The position numbers were made by a program, and so were the translations under genes. Shown here one piece after another: positions 1-11,679 of a DNA stretch of 64,000 nt; position 1 is the stretch's first letter; the number at the start of each line of letters is the position of its first letter. The notes beneath the pieces were generated by a model that was not told the origin of the DNA, ran no database searches, and was given only the letters and a program-made list of their open reading frames with translations. Source of the DNA: Muricea muricata (taxonomy: Eukaryota > Cnidaria > Anthozoa > Malacalcyonacea > Plexauridae); the NCBI GenBank assembly GCA_963855995.1, contig OY979717.1, positions 68,680,354-68,744,353 on the forward strand, given 5' to 3'.

Positions 1-370
1 AGTGACGTACTATAATAAATAAAATTTTTCACTACAAATGAACATTGTGTTATGTATATATTGGGACAAAATACGTTATCTTTTGCATCAGTTGCAGATA
101 TTGAACTGTTCTTCCACAGTTCTACTGTAGGGCAGGTTGTACGAAATGTGGATAGTGTTTTCCACTCGACAGTGATTTTCTGAATTGTTGCAGAAAGACA
201 TAAAAAGCAATAGCGCAGAGATATTGAAGTCGCAGGAGTAACTTTAACACAAAGACTTTAATATGGGTTTCACCAGTTACTGAACATGTTTAAAATGCTT
301 GAGAAAATCACAATCCAGTGGATAGCGCAATTCATCTTTCCTACAAGCGAGTAAAATAAGCGCTGTTTAC

Positions 371-3300
371 CAGAGGGCAGTTTTCCTCCAAGTTTGGTAA
401 ATTTTTCTGGTGATCTTAAGAATTCCACAACTTCTCTTAATTCCATCTTAGCCTCTTCCACCTGAGAAAAATGAGAGATTATTAAAGCATGACGTCATTA
501 CATATCTATCACAGGTTGCATACTTGCATTATATCTCAGTGAAAAGTATTATATCATTATATATCTCAGTGAAAAGTATTATAGCATGATATCTCACATG
601 AAAACTAGGTTGAAAAATTCACGCACTTCTGGAACGATTCACGTATTAATGTGTACTGCTCATTATACGGTAGAAAATTACCGAAATTTTGAAAATAACA
701 ATTTTGTTTCATTGATACGTTACGATACGATAAAAAAACCTGCACCGAATCATAGGTTTTGTGAAGCGTGTGCCTGGGTCCTCTATGTAAACTTTAGTAA
801 TATCAGTGCAAGTACTCCAAGCAAGAACAAGCGTTGTACAGTATGTACAGTTTAACGTAATGGGCAAGTTAAACAAGACTCACTCCTTGTACGTCTGAAA
901 ATTTTACTTTCTTCTCAGAACTATCAGGCTGCACTTCCTTTTGATTTGAGGTCACTACAAACAATGACTGCAGTTAGCAAAGAAGTGTGGCATCCTATCA
1001 TTATGGTGTTTGAGCACGAAAGACCTTGTGGGATTGTTTGGAATGTCCAAAACTACTTCGAGTCATGTTACATTAATAATTGAATAAAGTACAATTAACT
1101 TTTACTTATATTATATTATATTATATTATATTATATTATATTATATTATATTATATTACATCACATCACATCACATCACATCACATCACATCACATCACA
1201 TCACATCACATCACATCACATCACATCACATCACATCACATCACATCACATCACATCACATCACATCACATCACATCACATCACATCACATCACATCACA
1301 TCACATCACATCACATCACATCACATCACATCACATCACATCACATCACATCACATCACATCACATCACATCACATCACATCACATCACATCACATCTCA
1401 TCACATCACATCACATTATATTATATTATATTATATCATATTATATTATATCATATTATATCATATTATATCATATTATATTATATTATATTTTATTATA
1501 TACTGAATGTCAAAGTTCATTTATTCCTGTTTCTTATTGGTTAAGAACGTATCACGTGATAGTGGAGAAATTCTACTGTCTCCCTGGCAACGTAGCTAAG
1601 CGGTGGACATTACTTTTATTCACCGGTAAATAACAAATCCACAGAGCCTCACGGAGCCATGTCAGGTAAAAGGTAATCCTTTTTACACATGTCTGATTGA
1701 TTTGTGGTACTTTTCTTCTCTTTTGACACTCAGTATATAATAAAATACTTATTGACTGAGACCTTGGGAAAGCAGTATGTTTTGTGGACCCTCGACTGTC
1801 GATGTTTCCCTCGGTCTCAGTCAATAAGTGTTAAATATTACATTATATTACATCAGAGGTTAGTATCAAGATTTAAATCATTTTACAAACATCCTGGGAC
1901 CGGTTATATTAAAGGCTTTAAGCACAAATGGTGAATAAGTCAAAAATATAAAACAGGTTTTTACATTGCATACACAAATCATCTTTTCAACCCGAGAAGA
2001 GCAATAGACCTTTCTCATAATGACGTCAATGCGGAAACATAGATGTAAGAGGAAATATAATTGGCTGGACATTTTTTCGGAGCCAATTAAATTTCGTGAA
2101 CATCTCTACTCCGCTTTTGACGTCATTATGACAAAGGTCTGTTGTACATAAAACTAATTACGCTTAACACGTAATTTTTTTTTATATTTGACTTACTCAC
2201 TGTTTAAGACAAAAACGCCTGATATTACCGCCTTTAATATATATTTTATACGTGTTTTAATTAAATCATATATTTCTCATACTTCTCATTTGAAGTTGCG
2301 CTTCAAGTACAGACACAATAAGGAATAAACCAATAAGAAATCTTAAAGTATTCCAAAGTTGTTCTTTAAAAAACGAGCCTGTAAGAAAAATGAAAGGAAT
2401 TTAATAAGTTTGCTTCTCTTTACCTAGTTTTCCTTTTCACGAGAAATTTTCATCTTAAACCTGGTCCGGTTGTGGTACTTTCGATTGATACATTATTTAA
2501 TGGAAAGTGGCAAGAAAAAGATCAGCGCTAAAATAGGAAAACAGGACACGAGGAGGAAGCATGAATATGGGCTATGGCGCCTGGAGTTATTTGTCCATCA
2601 CTACGAATTTCCACTTTATTTCTTAGAGACTTAAAACAACTAATGCTAGATAATGTCACACATTTATGAATAATGACGCATCTAAGACTGTACAGGATGT
2701 CCCTTATAACCCGGACGCTATAGAATTTACCTATTGTTAGAATTTGAATAGCTAGCACTAAGCAGTATAAGATAAACCGATTGTCTCAGCCAGGAAAATA
2801 ACGTGTATCCAGCAAAACAAATTTTCAAAAAGATTAGTGCAAGGCCATTTAAATTCTAACAATGGGTGATTTCATTAGCGTCCGGTTTTAAGAGACACTC
2901 TAGCAGGAGTACGTTTTTTTCAATCGTGAAAACTGAATAACAAGTCATGTCTTTTTTGTCAACACTTAACATGAAACAACTTATAATACGTCACGATAAC
3001 GTACGTTTATCATTATTGACAGAAACAACAACAGGATTTCCTTCACTTCCCAAACCATTTGACGTCTCTTTCTGAGAATTCTGACGGGATGGAAAAATTG
3101 GTTTTTCCATCGCCTGGAAAACAACAATGCGACAAAATTATACTTTTATTCACCGTTTGTCAGATAGTCAATACGATGGGCATATGGGATCGAGTCTTCA
3201 AGATTTTTAGTAGCGGAGAGGGAGAGAGAAAGGGAGGGAGGGAGGGAAGAGAGGGAGAGAGGGAAGAAAGGAATGGAGGGAAGAAAGGAAGGGAGGAGGG

Positions 3301-6300
3301 ACGGAGGGAAGAGGGAGGGAGGAGGGAAGAAAGAAGAGGGAGGGAGGGAGGAGAGGGAGGGAAGAGGGAGGGCAAGAACATACCGTAACTGTACCGTACA
3401 CGAACTTACATAATTTCTAACCTCGTCCATTTCTTCGTTACTGACTTTGTCTGTCAATATTAAAGCCTAGAATGAATTAAAGTGAAGTCATTAATGCCGC
3501 GACAACAGAAGCGATTATCTGATAACAGATTCACCTTCGTGAAATCTTGCAACAAACCATTTCATTATCATATTGTGTTTGCAGTGTTTTTCCCTACGTA
3601 ACTAACGATTTAAATCGATCCAGGGGCAACCTGAAAAACTATTTTAAACTGCTTAAATAGTTTTTGACCTTTTTCGATTTCAACTGCAAATCAACTATAG
3701 ATCTATAAATCAGCTTGAAATAATGGTCTTAGATCGGTTTGGGTTTTGCAATCGAGCTAATTTTCGCCTAATTCTCATAATTTATTCACGGCTTTGTACA
3801 CGTAAAGTTCAAAGAGTTGGCCTCAGTTTGAGATTGCTGCAATTGAGATCGACTCTACGGTATATGGTACCCTGTAAGCAAAGCTTTTTGTTTTCTAGCG
3901 TCGGAGTAGCGAGAAAATAAGACTCTTTAATATTCGCATTCTGCTTTCATTGCGCATGCTCTGATGCTCTGCATTTGCTTCCCTAGTTATATCCAAATTC
4001 CTCTTCCGGTGCGAATTATATTTTAAGCTACTTGTACGTTTGCATGGTGAATATCAAATTAAAATAGAATTTTGTGGAAACACCAAATAAATTTATCATT
4101 GCATAATATTAAATTTATCATCACATAATAAAATTTATTATCGCTAAATATACGCGATGTTTCCACAAAATTATATATTTAGGCTCGGAACTTCATCAGT
4201 GGTAATACTAATGCGACTAATTTAAATTCACACGTCCCTTAAACAGGTAAAATGTCGTGATTTGTATGCTCGCGTGATTTGATTGCTCGCGTGATTAAAC
4301 GGTTAAATCAACTACGTCAAATCTAAAGAGAAATCAATTTAGAATAGTAAAGAGAGCGCGCCACGCACTATCAAGTGGCTTTCCCTCCTGATCTAGTGTA
4401 CTATGCATCCTAATTTCATTTGATTCTCTCATTTTGAGAGAGAACTTATGATTATCCATCGCTAAAATGGTCGCTTCATTCCACTTAATGCGATAGTCAT
4501 TAGTCCACGAGTTTAGGCACAACTGATTTTTCGAGATGGGCTCTCTCTTAATTACTCTTATGTTGATTAAGCCGATGCAAACCAAACCACATTCACAAGG
4601 AATGCGGTTCACAACAGGTTTCTGAAATTCATTAACTCTATCATTATGTGTGCAAAGAGATCGAAACAATTTGTTTTCACTAGAGTGGTATACCTGTATG
4701 CCAACTTCCTTCAAAATCCTTTCGATTTTGTGTGAAGCTGAACCAATATACAGTAGACTGATATTCAGTCTTTTCGCGTACTTTTCGTGGTGTTTCCATA
4801 GCAAAGAAAGGAATAGTTTTATCTTTCTTCTGCATGTCCAACGTGAACTTGATAGAAGGATGTAAACTATTAATGTGTTCTAGAAACCGGTGGAGATTTT
4901 CTAGACCAGCTACTAAACGTATCGTCAACGAATCTAAACCAGAAACCTATTTTTTCTTCTCAAAATCTTCCATGAACAAATTAGCTATAACAGGTGACAA
5001 CAGACTACTCATTCGAGCACCATGCATACGTTTCTATGCCCCGAAACGAACAACTTTCGTTTAATTTGTGTTGGTAATATTCATAAATGACTAGGCATTT
5101 AGGCTAAATCATCATTAGTTTTGCCATGAAAACAAAGGAAACAAAAAGCCAAAATAATAAAAAAACAAAGATCATTATTATCTACCAATCGTCAAAGTTC
5201 TCCTTTTTATGTGTTTCATTGGTGGAGAGCATATCACGTGAGATTGACCAAATTAGTAATAGTAATAAAATACTTATTGACTGAGACCTCGGGAAAGCAG
5301 TACAAAACATACTGTTTCCCTTGGTCTCAGTCAACACGTGTCTATTGTCAAACTGCCATTTTTTACATCGTGGGCTCGCATTTAGTCAACGGTTAACCGT
5401 CAAATACTAATCGCGTGCATCAAATACCGGATAACCAGATTAAACTGGTTTACTTCGTCCAAAATCACAAAGAGGAAAGCGAATATTGCAGAGCTTTTTT
5501 TCTCGCTACTTCAGCGCTAGGAAACACAAAATAGCCCTTGTTTACAGGATAGGCGAAAACTGTGAGGGAGATGATCGCACTATAATATTGACAACAGAGC
5601 AGAAGTCTTTCTTGTTGCTGTAACTTGGAACTCTTGCATACCTGATTTGCAACTCTTGCGTACCTTATAATATTCCCGATAAGAAGCATCGTTACTCTTA
5701 TATTTTCCGCTTTCATATCTTCGAATAACGTAATGCGGATCTTCGTTAACAATTGCCTGAGAACAAATCAAAAACATTCTGTCTCATCTCCCAGCACGGC
5801 AAAACTTCAGCTGGTGATTGAAACTACCTCCATCCAAAGCTCATGATTATCTTACAGTATAATTTTTATCATTTACCCAGAACGGGGGTGATTTGGCGAA
5901 ATATTAACGCGAAGTGATATTTTCCGACGGCTTTTAGCCCTAGGGAGTCGCACCAGCTCTCGCGAGACGTCGTATGAAATAAATTTAATATCACAGCGTG
6001 ATAAATTTGATATCACCACCTCGGTTTGTAAAATTGGGGACTAGGCATGCGACACCACGAAAAATCCCACTGTCACGTGGTACAAATATGGGTTTTTGGT
6101 TGGACAATTTGAATTTGAGGTATAATATTGATATTTATTCAATGTCAGCACTTGCTTAACTAACTGTATGATTATATACTGTACAATTAATACAAGGAAT
6201 CATTACTGCCACTGAGCAACTGGATTCTTTTGCTAAGTGCATCAGTGGGATGCACTATTGTGTGGTACACTATAATTATAACTGTTCAAAAAATTCCACT

Positions 6301-9300
6301 AATAATAACAGTAATTTGTCAACTTTATTTAAATAGGGCCTTTATTGATGACAGGAAATAAAGACCTACCATGATCAAAGCTACAGCACTAGCTTCCCCA
6401 CAGACAAGTAAAAAACTAAGGCCAGTCTATGGCTCAATGTGGCTAGTGTAAGTTGAACACAAATTACCTTGAGATACTCTGCTTGTGCATCAGCATCATC
6501 AGGATTCTCATTAGCTCTTCCTTCTAGTTCATGTATTTGACGTGAAGAGTACGTGAACACTGAACGAGTGGTCATTGCTGCGGGAAAACAAATGATAACA
6601 AGAATATTATATTCTACACAATCACTACCAGCACTGTCCCTAGCTTTCCTTAGCAAAAAAAAATCAAATCGGAAAACATAACCCTATAAGGATCCTGTTA
6701 CATGTCCTACTGAAATTGGTCAAAAATGCCAACATAATAATTCCTATTAAATCTATTGAAACCCCCAATAAATCCTACTGGGACTTCTATTAAACTATAT
6801 TGCAACTCTTGCTTAATCTACTGCAATTTCTTAATCTATAGAATCCTATTGGAACTTTCACTAAATCCTACAGGGACTCCTATCAAATTGTATCGCAAAT
6901 CTTGTTAAATCTACTGTAATTTCTATCGAATCCTGTTGGAACTCCTACTGACATTTACAATTTAGGAGTTCCAACAAGTGACTAGAATTCTTATAGAATC
7001 ATTCTGAAATTGCTATAATTGTTCTTTTGCATGTCAAAATATAATTTAAACACTCTAGGCCACTTCACATACAGGTATATACATTTTAAGTAATATACAT
7101 AGTGAAGTAAATAAGCTTAATTTTAGGCATTTTTCATCAATAAATACAATATAAAATTTACAAAGTTTGCAGTTGCAAAGTACAATAAGCCACTTTATTG
7201 AGGTTTTCTCAATGAAAGAACTACAATATTATACCTGTAAACCTTTGATTTGACAGCAGTGATTGTATGAACATTGGTGATCTTGGTGTTGCATGTGATT
7301 TAAACAATTGAAAATGTGGGAAACCTAAATTACATAAATGTGATTAAAATAAAAGCTAAATCAAAACACAAATTGTATTAAACTCTAAATTTATAGTTAT
7401 CATTCATTCATATAACATCCAAAGGATAGCAGGCTAGCGTTACGGGACTTGGAATGTCCTGGTCAACACAGACATGACAAGCTTAAACCTAAAAGAAAAG
7501 GCTTGTTTTAAACCTAAAAGGAAACTAAAGTTTGTTATGGAAAATGGGCAAATTTTACAGAGCAAAAAATCAAAATTGTGTGCGAGGTACCATGTTTATT
7601 TTCATAAAAGGAGTTTCCAGATGTGTATGAAACTGCCCAGGGTGAAACAACCACATTGTTTGAAGGTAAAGACATTTCCAAGGGGGAGCATAATCTTTGC
7701 CAATCATCTGGGAGATTTTGAAATATTTCTGCTAGAGATGATTGAGCTGAGCAAAATGCCTAAAAAATACACAAAATACTAACTATAATTAATTTGCAAA
7801 GCTTTGTTACCGGTATGCTATTTCATATTTTGTTGCAAAGTTTGCAACAACCGGACAGTCCATCATCATCATAAATAGTTAACATATAAAATCAAACTCA
7901 ACTTTTGGGAGCAAACCAATGGCATAATAAACAAATTCAAAATTGCCTAAAAGGTCCTTACAATATCCTAGTAAAGCATCAACATTACTTGAAGAAGTGC
8001 AGTGATCAGCATCAAACCTTACATCTTATATGTGAAATCTCATTTTTTAATTTTTATTAAGCCATTATTTTTGGGCAAATCTCTTTGGGAGAGGGCGAAG
8101 CAAATTTCCCCTCCCCTCTCCCCTGAACACTCCTGAATTCAAGTGCCACACTTCCTACCTTGGTTGTCTGTTTTGAGTGCATTCTTTGCTGCTGTAGCTT
8201 TTTCTTTTTAAAGTATTTTGAATATGTGAGAAAACCAGCCCATACTGATGACTTCAACTGATACAGGTGTCCTGGTAATTCACTTAGACTACCAAGCACC
8301 TATAGATGTAGAACAAGAAACCACCATATCATTAGAGTCGTGTCATTTGGAACACACATCTAGTGTACACATCAAGGGTCACAATATCAGCAAACTACAA
8401 TGACTGATGGAATTAAATGTCAAATTTGGTGAAAAGGATTTGGTGAAAGTGATTTGAAGGCCATGGGCACCCACAGATATTTTAGGAGCCAGACCAAAAT
8501 TTGGCTTTGAAAGCATTGTTTTTTCATTTTTAGTAATATGGTATGTTATGACCTACAGTACATGGGATAGGAAGCATGTCCCCCAAGACAGATTTTGAAA
8601 CCTGGGACCAATGACATAAAATCCTATATTAGCCATGGGAAAGTCGCTAGAGTTGAAATCATGTATGGGCACCCATTAGCTAGGGGCCTGGGATGAATTG
8701 CACATTTTTCCTCCCTCTAATACAACTGATCCAAACAAGATTTCTGAAGTAACACTTCAAAGCTTGTAAAATTAGTAACGGGCTGCTAGGAAATTTTCTT
8801 TGAATTTTATGTTAATCCAGGATTAGGCTGGGCTTAGTTTGAAGCAGTTCAGTTTCTGCCTTGTTCCCAGTCGCTTTTTATTTTAGTACTTTTTAATTAA
8901 AGTACTTTTCTGTCAAGATTTTTTATTAAATTTCATAAATCTCCACCACACATTATACAAACTTTCCAATCTGGAGCAGATGTAATTGCATTTATATTCT
9001 TTGTTTTTCGTTCTTCAACTTATAATGTGTTTTGATTGAATGTATTGTTGCATCTCAGGATGTATGATTAATACGCCAGTGTGAATGTGTAGTATAGTGT
9101 AAATTTTTTCTAATCTGGACCCTGGACATTAAAAGGCTGGATATGATGATGAATTACTGAGCATTAACGAGAGATACAGCAAGCTATGATTGCTGTCCAT
9201 GCAAGTAAATCCATGGTGCATTCCATGCACAACATTTCGGATACTTACACATATATATGTACTCACTACAAGTTTAAAGGTACATACGAATTTTATTATC

Positions 9301-9450
9301 AATTTTAAATACTAAACAATCTCATCATCGCTGTGCTACAGTAAAAACCCTCTACAAAAATATATTTTGTCTTTCATAAATTTCGATGACCAAAAAACAT
9401 GTGTTGTCTATTGAACTCACCTGAGAGTTGAAACCATTCATTGAGAACAT
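371..9450 (-). CDS. YME1L1: Mitochondrial i-AAA protease, YME1/YME1L type (5' half, runs off left edge)
   Basis: ATP-dependent zinc metalloprotease of the mitochondrial inner membrane that degrades misfolded and regulatory proteins in the intermembrane space. Exons read on the minus strand: 9450-9421 (ATG at 9450), 8299-8159, about 8024-7917, 7324-7235, 6577-6468, 5756-5664, 3466-3410, 3113-3005, 2378-2283, 954-884, 461-371. All joins agree in phase except the start of the third exon, where either the donor of exon 2 or an extra small exon is unresolved. Visible parts: a basic, Ser-rich N-terminus that could target mitochondria; a segment with [14 protein letters not shown] and [11 protein letters not shown]; one membrane span ([15 protein letters not shown]) in the 2378-2283 exon; then VKFSDVQG and [15 protein letters not shown], the entry to the AAA module. 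The last exon ends at KLPSG, just before Walker A, so the ATPase and M41 protease parts lie outside. EVVEFL and GGKLP favour YME1 over AFG3L2/paraplegin. Confidence 0.9.
1108..1500. repeat. Pentanucleotide satellite, TATAT and CACAT blocks
   Basis: About 390 bases of 5-base repeats in an intron of the YME1 gene. A TTATA block (about 1108-1156) changes abruptly to about 50 copies of TCACA (1157-1415), then back to TTATA/TCATA variants. The two motifs differ by T-to-C changes at fixed positions, so the blocks are probably variants of one array. The open frame across it is an artefact. Confidence 0.95.
1498..1832 (+). repeat. Dispersed TIR repeat unit, copy 1
   Basis: Starts with TATACTGAATGTCAAAG and has the inverted form TTTGACACTCAGTATATA near 1722-1739, giving an inner element of about 240 bases. 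A hairpin bounded by TTATTGACTGAGACC and GGTCTCAGTCAATAA (about 1750-1826) follows directly. The same unit occurs in reverse at 10365-10680, and a degraded form at 5190-5345. No coding capacity is seen. Confidence 0.8.
2004..2141. mobile_element. Small inverted-repeat element
   Basis: About 138 bases bounded by AGACCTTTCTCATAATGACG at the left and its imperfect reverse complement, CGTCATTATGACAAAGGTCT, at the right. Non-coding; MITE-like. It lies in an intron of the YME1 gene. Confidence 0.65.
3215..3373. repeat. GGGA/GAAG-rich purine satellite
   Basis: About 160 bases of almost pure purine on the plus strand, built of GGGA, GGAA and GAGA words. It lies in the intron between the YME1 exons 3466-3410 and 3113-3005. 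Long proline/serine/leucine frames on the minus strand and glycine/arginine/glutamate frames on the plus strand are by-products. Confidence 0.9.
4066..4196. repeat. Penelope-type terminal hairpin, degraded
   Basis: TTTTGTGGAAACACC at about 4072 is matched by GATGTTTCCACAAAA near 4156-4170, with AT-rich tandem words between. The minus strand just beyond carries CTGATGAAG, the start of a hammerhead-like core. The same terminal word makes a perfect hairpin at 42952-43020. It sits beside the Penelope-like coding remnant at 4334-5060, so it may be its terminal repeat. Confidence 0.5.
4334..5060 (-). pseudogene. Degraded Penelope-like retroelement (RT C-terminus plus GIY-YIG)
   Basis: Minus-strand translation in more than one frame gives [14 protein letters not shown] (RT motif B region), FRFVDDTF (catalytic motif C), [18 protein letters not shown] (downstream thumb-like region), then [15 protein letters not shown] and a C-terminal region typical of the Penelope-element GIY-YIG endonuclease. 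Frame breaks occur near 4960 and near 4800, and in-frame stops interrupt the RT. In the endonuclease the usual VYIGET core is changed to VCIGLI, so this copy is dead. It is nested in a YME1 intron. A second, less decayed Penelope-like copy lies at 37981-39785. Confidence 0.85.
5190..5345 (+). repeat. Dispersed TIR repeat unit, degraded copy 3
   Basis: Shares GTCAAAGTTC, the ATCACGTGA word and the GACTGAGACC/GGTCTCAGTC hairpin with the units at 1498-1832 and 10365-10680. The inner part is shortened. Confidence 0.65.
6740..6990. repeat. Degenerate tandem repeat, unit near 95 bases
   Basis: Words such as AATCCTACTGGGACTTCTAT, CAACTCTTGCTTAATCTACTG and their variants recur about 95 bases apart (near 6772 and near 6866). 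A third partial unit (AATCCTGTTGGAACTCCTAC) ends in a small hairpin with AGGAGTTCCAACA. It lies in an intron of the YME1 gene. Confidence 0.65.
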
Positions 9451-11679
9451 GGCTGCCCAGAGCGATTTCTCCAGAAAATCAATGAGGTATTCTAGTTGGC
9501 AATTATTCCATACTCTTAGGTTTCACTTTTGTTTCAAGAAATACGTTCAAAATGTATTTGAAAACGAAGTTTCAGCTTTCAGATAAAAAATACAAGGAGA
9601 AACAAAAATCAAACAATTCCAAATCTAGTTCCCAGCCTCCCACTGTATAAAATGACGTAATATAATAAAGCAAACGCAAATTGTTAAGGTGGTCCCAGGG
9701 TGATCCACTATTGAAAAATCCAAATTTATGAATTTCAAAAATTGTAGAAGATATTGTTTACGTGGTTCTCTCAACATTTCCAGAATTTCAAACACAGAAA
9801 GTATTTATAAACACAGAAATTCGACAAACTGTAAACCTTGTTAGGGTAAAACTATGATTTTACCCGGAACAAAACTACAAAAGGCAGCTTTTCATTGGCT
9901 TTTCTCGGCACTTCATCTTTTTGTTGCATTGTTTAGTTTAAGCCCTTTTCTCGGGTTGTTTACAGCATATACATATTTCAAACACGATAACTTGGCTAGT
10001 ATTCAATATGTATTTGAAGGTGAAACTGTCTGGTAATTTAGTAACGGTCCTCCGCTAGGGGATAAACTAATTAAAATGAAAGAATTTTATTACAATTTGG
10101 CAAAGGTATTGCAATTTTCAGTGGACAGTTTCAACATTCTAAAATATAATCTTTGATCTTAGAGGCGCTATAAATTGTTATAAAATAGTTTTAGTTCACA
10201 CCCTGACACCCTAGACATTGTCCTGGGTAATCAAGTCAACAAAAAGTTTCTATCGTTGATATTTCTCTCGAAATCATGCATACAAAATTGCGAAAACTTA
10301 AGAAGACATTCCACTTTGGTAACCACAGCAACAAAAACAACCAACAATGTATCTTTTCAAATCATGGACATCGACAGTCGAGGGTCCACAAAACATACTG
10401 CTTTCCCGAGCTCTCAGTCAATAAATATTTTATTATATACTGAGTGTCAAAAGGGGAGAAAAGTACCACAAATCAATCAAACATGTATAAAAAGGATTAC
10501 CATTTACCTGACATGGCTCCGTGGGGCTCTGTGGATTTGTTGTTTACCGGTGAATAAAAGTAATGTCCACCGCTTAGCTACGTTGCCAGGGAAACAGTAG
10601 AATTTCTCCACTATCACGTGATACGTTCTTAACCAATAAGAAACAGGAATAAATGAACTTCGACACTCAGTATATAATAATATCTGTTATATTATCTGTT
10701 ATTGCTATACGAAAATTATTGCTGACGTCAGCATTGTTTGTCAAACATGGGAAAAATTGTTTGTCTACTTTTAATCTCTATCAACAACAATTTGAATATA
10801 AACCATGAAGCCGCTTTCAGTTTCTCAGTATCTCGTCTAGTTGTCAAGATATTTATCTTTTAAAACAGCAAACTAAAGCTAATTTGAGATGTCATCTACT
10901 CACACATTTGAGATGAATTTACTAAAAAAAAATATTTCTCCAACAAAAACAGGCAGAATTTATGAAACTTTTGCACGATTATGCACCTACAACATTACCA
11001 TCCATTTATAAAGTTTGAAGACATTCTACTTCTTTGTTTCGAAAATATTTCAGTTTTGTTTAATCTGCTTGGTAATTGGTATACGTTAGTAGATGACATC
11101 ACACACTAAAAACTAAATTCATTATTCAGAAACTGAAAACGACTTGTTAGTTTACTTCCACATTACGTTTGATTGAAATCAAAACAGACAAACAATTTTT
11201 CATTACACTGCCCCTTCAATTTACTGGGGTCAGTTGTTCAAAGCTGGATTAGCACTAACCCTGGGTTAAAATTAAATCCATTTTTGTAATTTCTATATTT
11301 CTACAGGTGCGTTTAGTTCATAACTTCAAAAAGCAAAGCGACTATGGATCCTGACAAGATTTCTGCAAAAATATTTTCATACTTTATACAAACAATCTGC
11401 TCTCAAATCAACCTGGAATTAAGGTAACCTTTACCTTAACAAGCTTTTGAACGATTCAATCCTGTAATCTAAAAACCTTCAGATCGAAGATGGAGTAAAC
11501 TCTGAAACGTCGTTTCTATGTAAAATAAAATTTAATGTCTTACTCTTGTCTATAATAGTATGACAACAATCAATATTATCATGAGGCTCAGAGAAAGTTC
11601 GTTTTTGAACCCATTCAGTATAAAATGTTGATCGTTCACGTTTCCACTGTGGCTAAATTGACACTAGTGGTATAGTGTC
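9451..11679. other. Intergenic DNA between YME1 (5' end) and ICE2 (3' end)
   Basis: Two minus-strand genes in tandem, 2.2 kb apart. The part just above 9450 should hold the YME1 promoter. The rest is AT-rich and contains the dispersed repeat at 10365-10680. TTAAGGTGGTCCCAGGG at 9684 resembles the end of the TTAA-type element at 59506, but no partner end was found. No convincing gene seen. Confidence 0.6.
10365..10680 (-). repeat. Dispersed TIR repeat unit, copy 2 (inverted relative to copy 1)
   Basis: Reverse-complement match over almost its whole length to 1498-1832, including the words CGACAGTCGAGGGTCCACAA, CACGGAGCC/CACGGGGCT-like variants, CTACGTTGCCAGGG and ATCACGTGATA. The inner TIR is TATACTGAGTGTCAAA (about 10436) against TTCGACACTCAGTATATA (about 10659-10676). 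Confidence 0.8.

Noticed and set aside
1080-1544. Open frame of 154 codons rich in Ser, His and Ile
   Set aside because: It is the pentanucleotide satellite read as codons.
3059-3457. Several overlapping frames on both strands
   Set aside because: They arise from the purine satellite; only the flanking YME1 exons on the minus strand are real.
4680-5064. Plus-strand frames with Arg/Lys-rich products
   Set aside because: They are antisense to the Penelope-like pseudogene on the minus strand.
7474-7782. Plus-strand frame of 102 codons, Lys-rich
   Set aside because: No domain signature or splice logic; it lies in a YME1 intron on the opposite strand.
10747-11206. Possible MITE with GAAAAATTGTTTGTCT ends
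   Set aside because: Only about 16 bases pair, the flanks show no duplication and there is no second copy.
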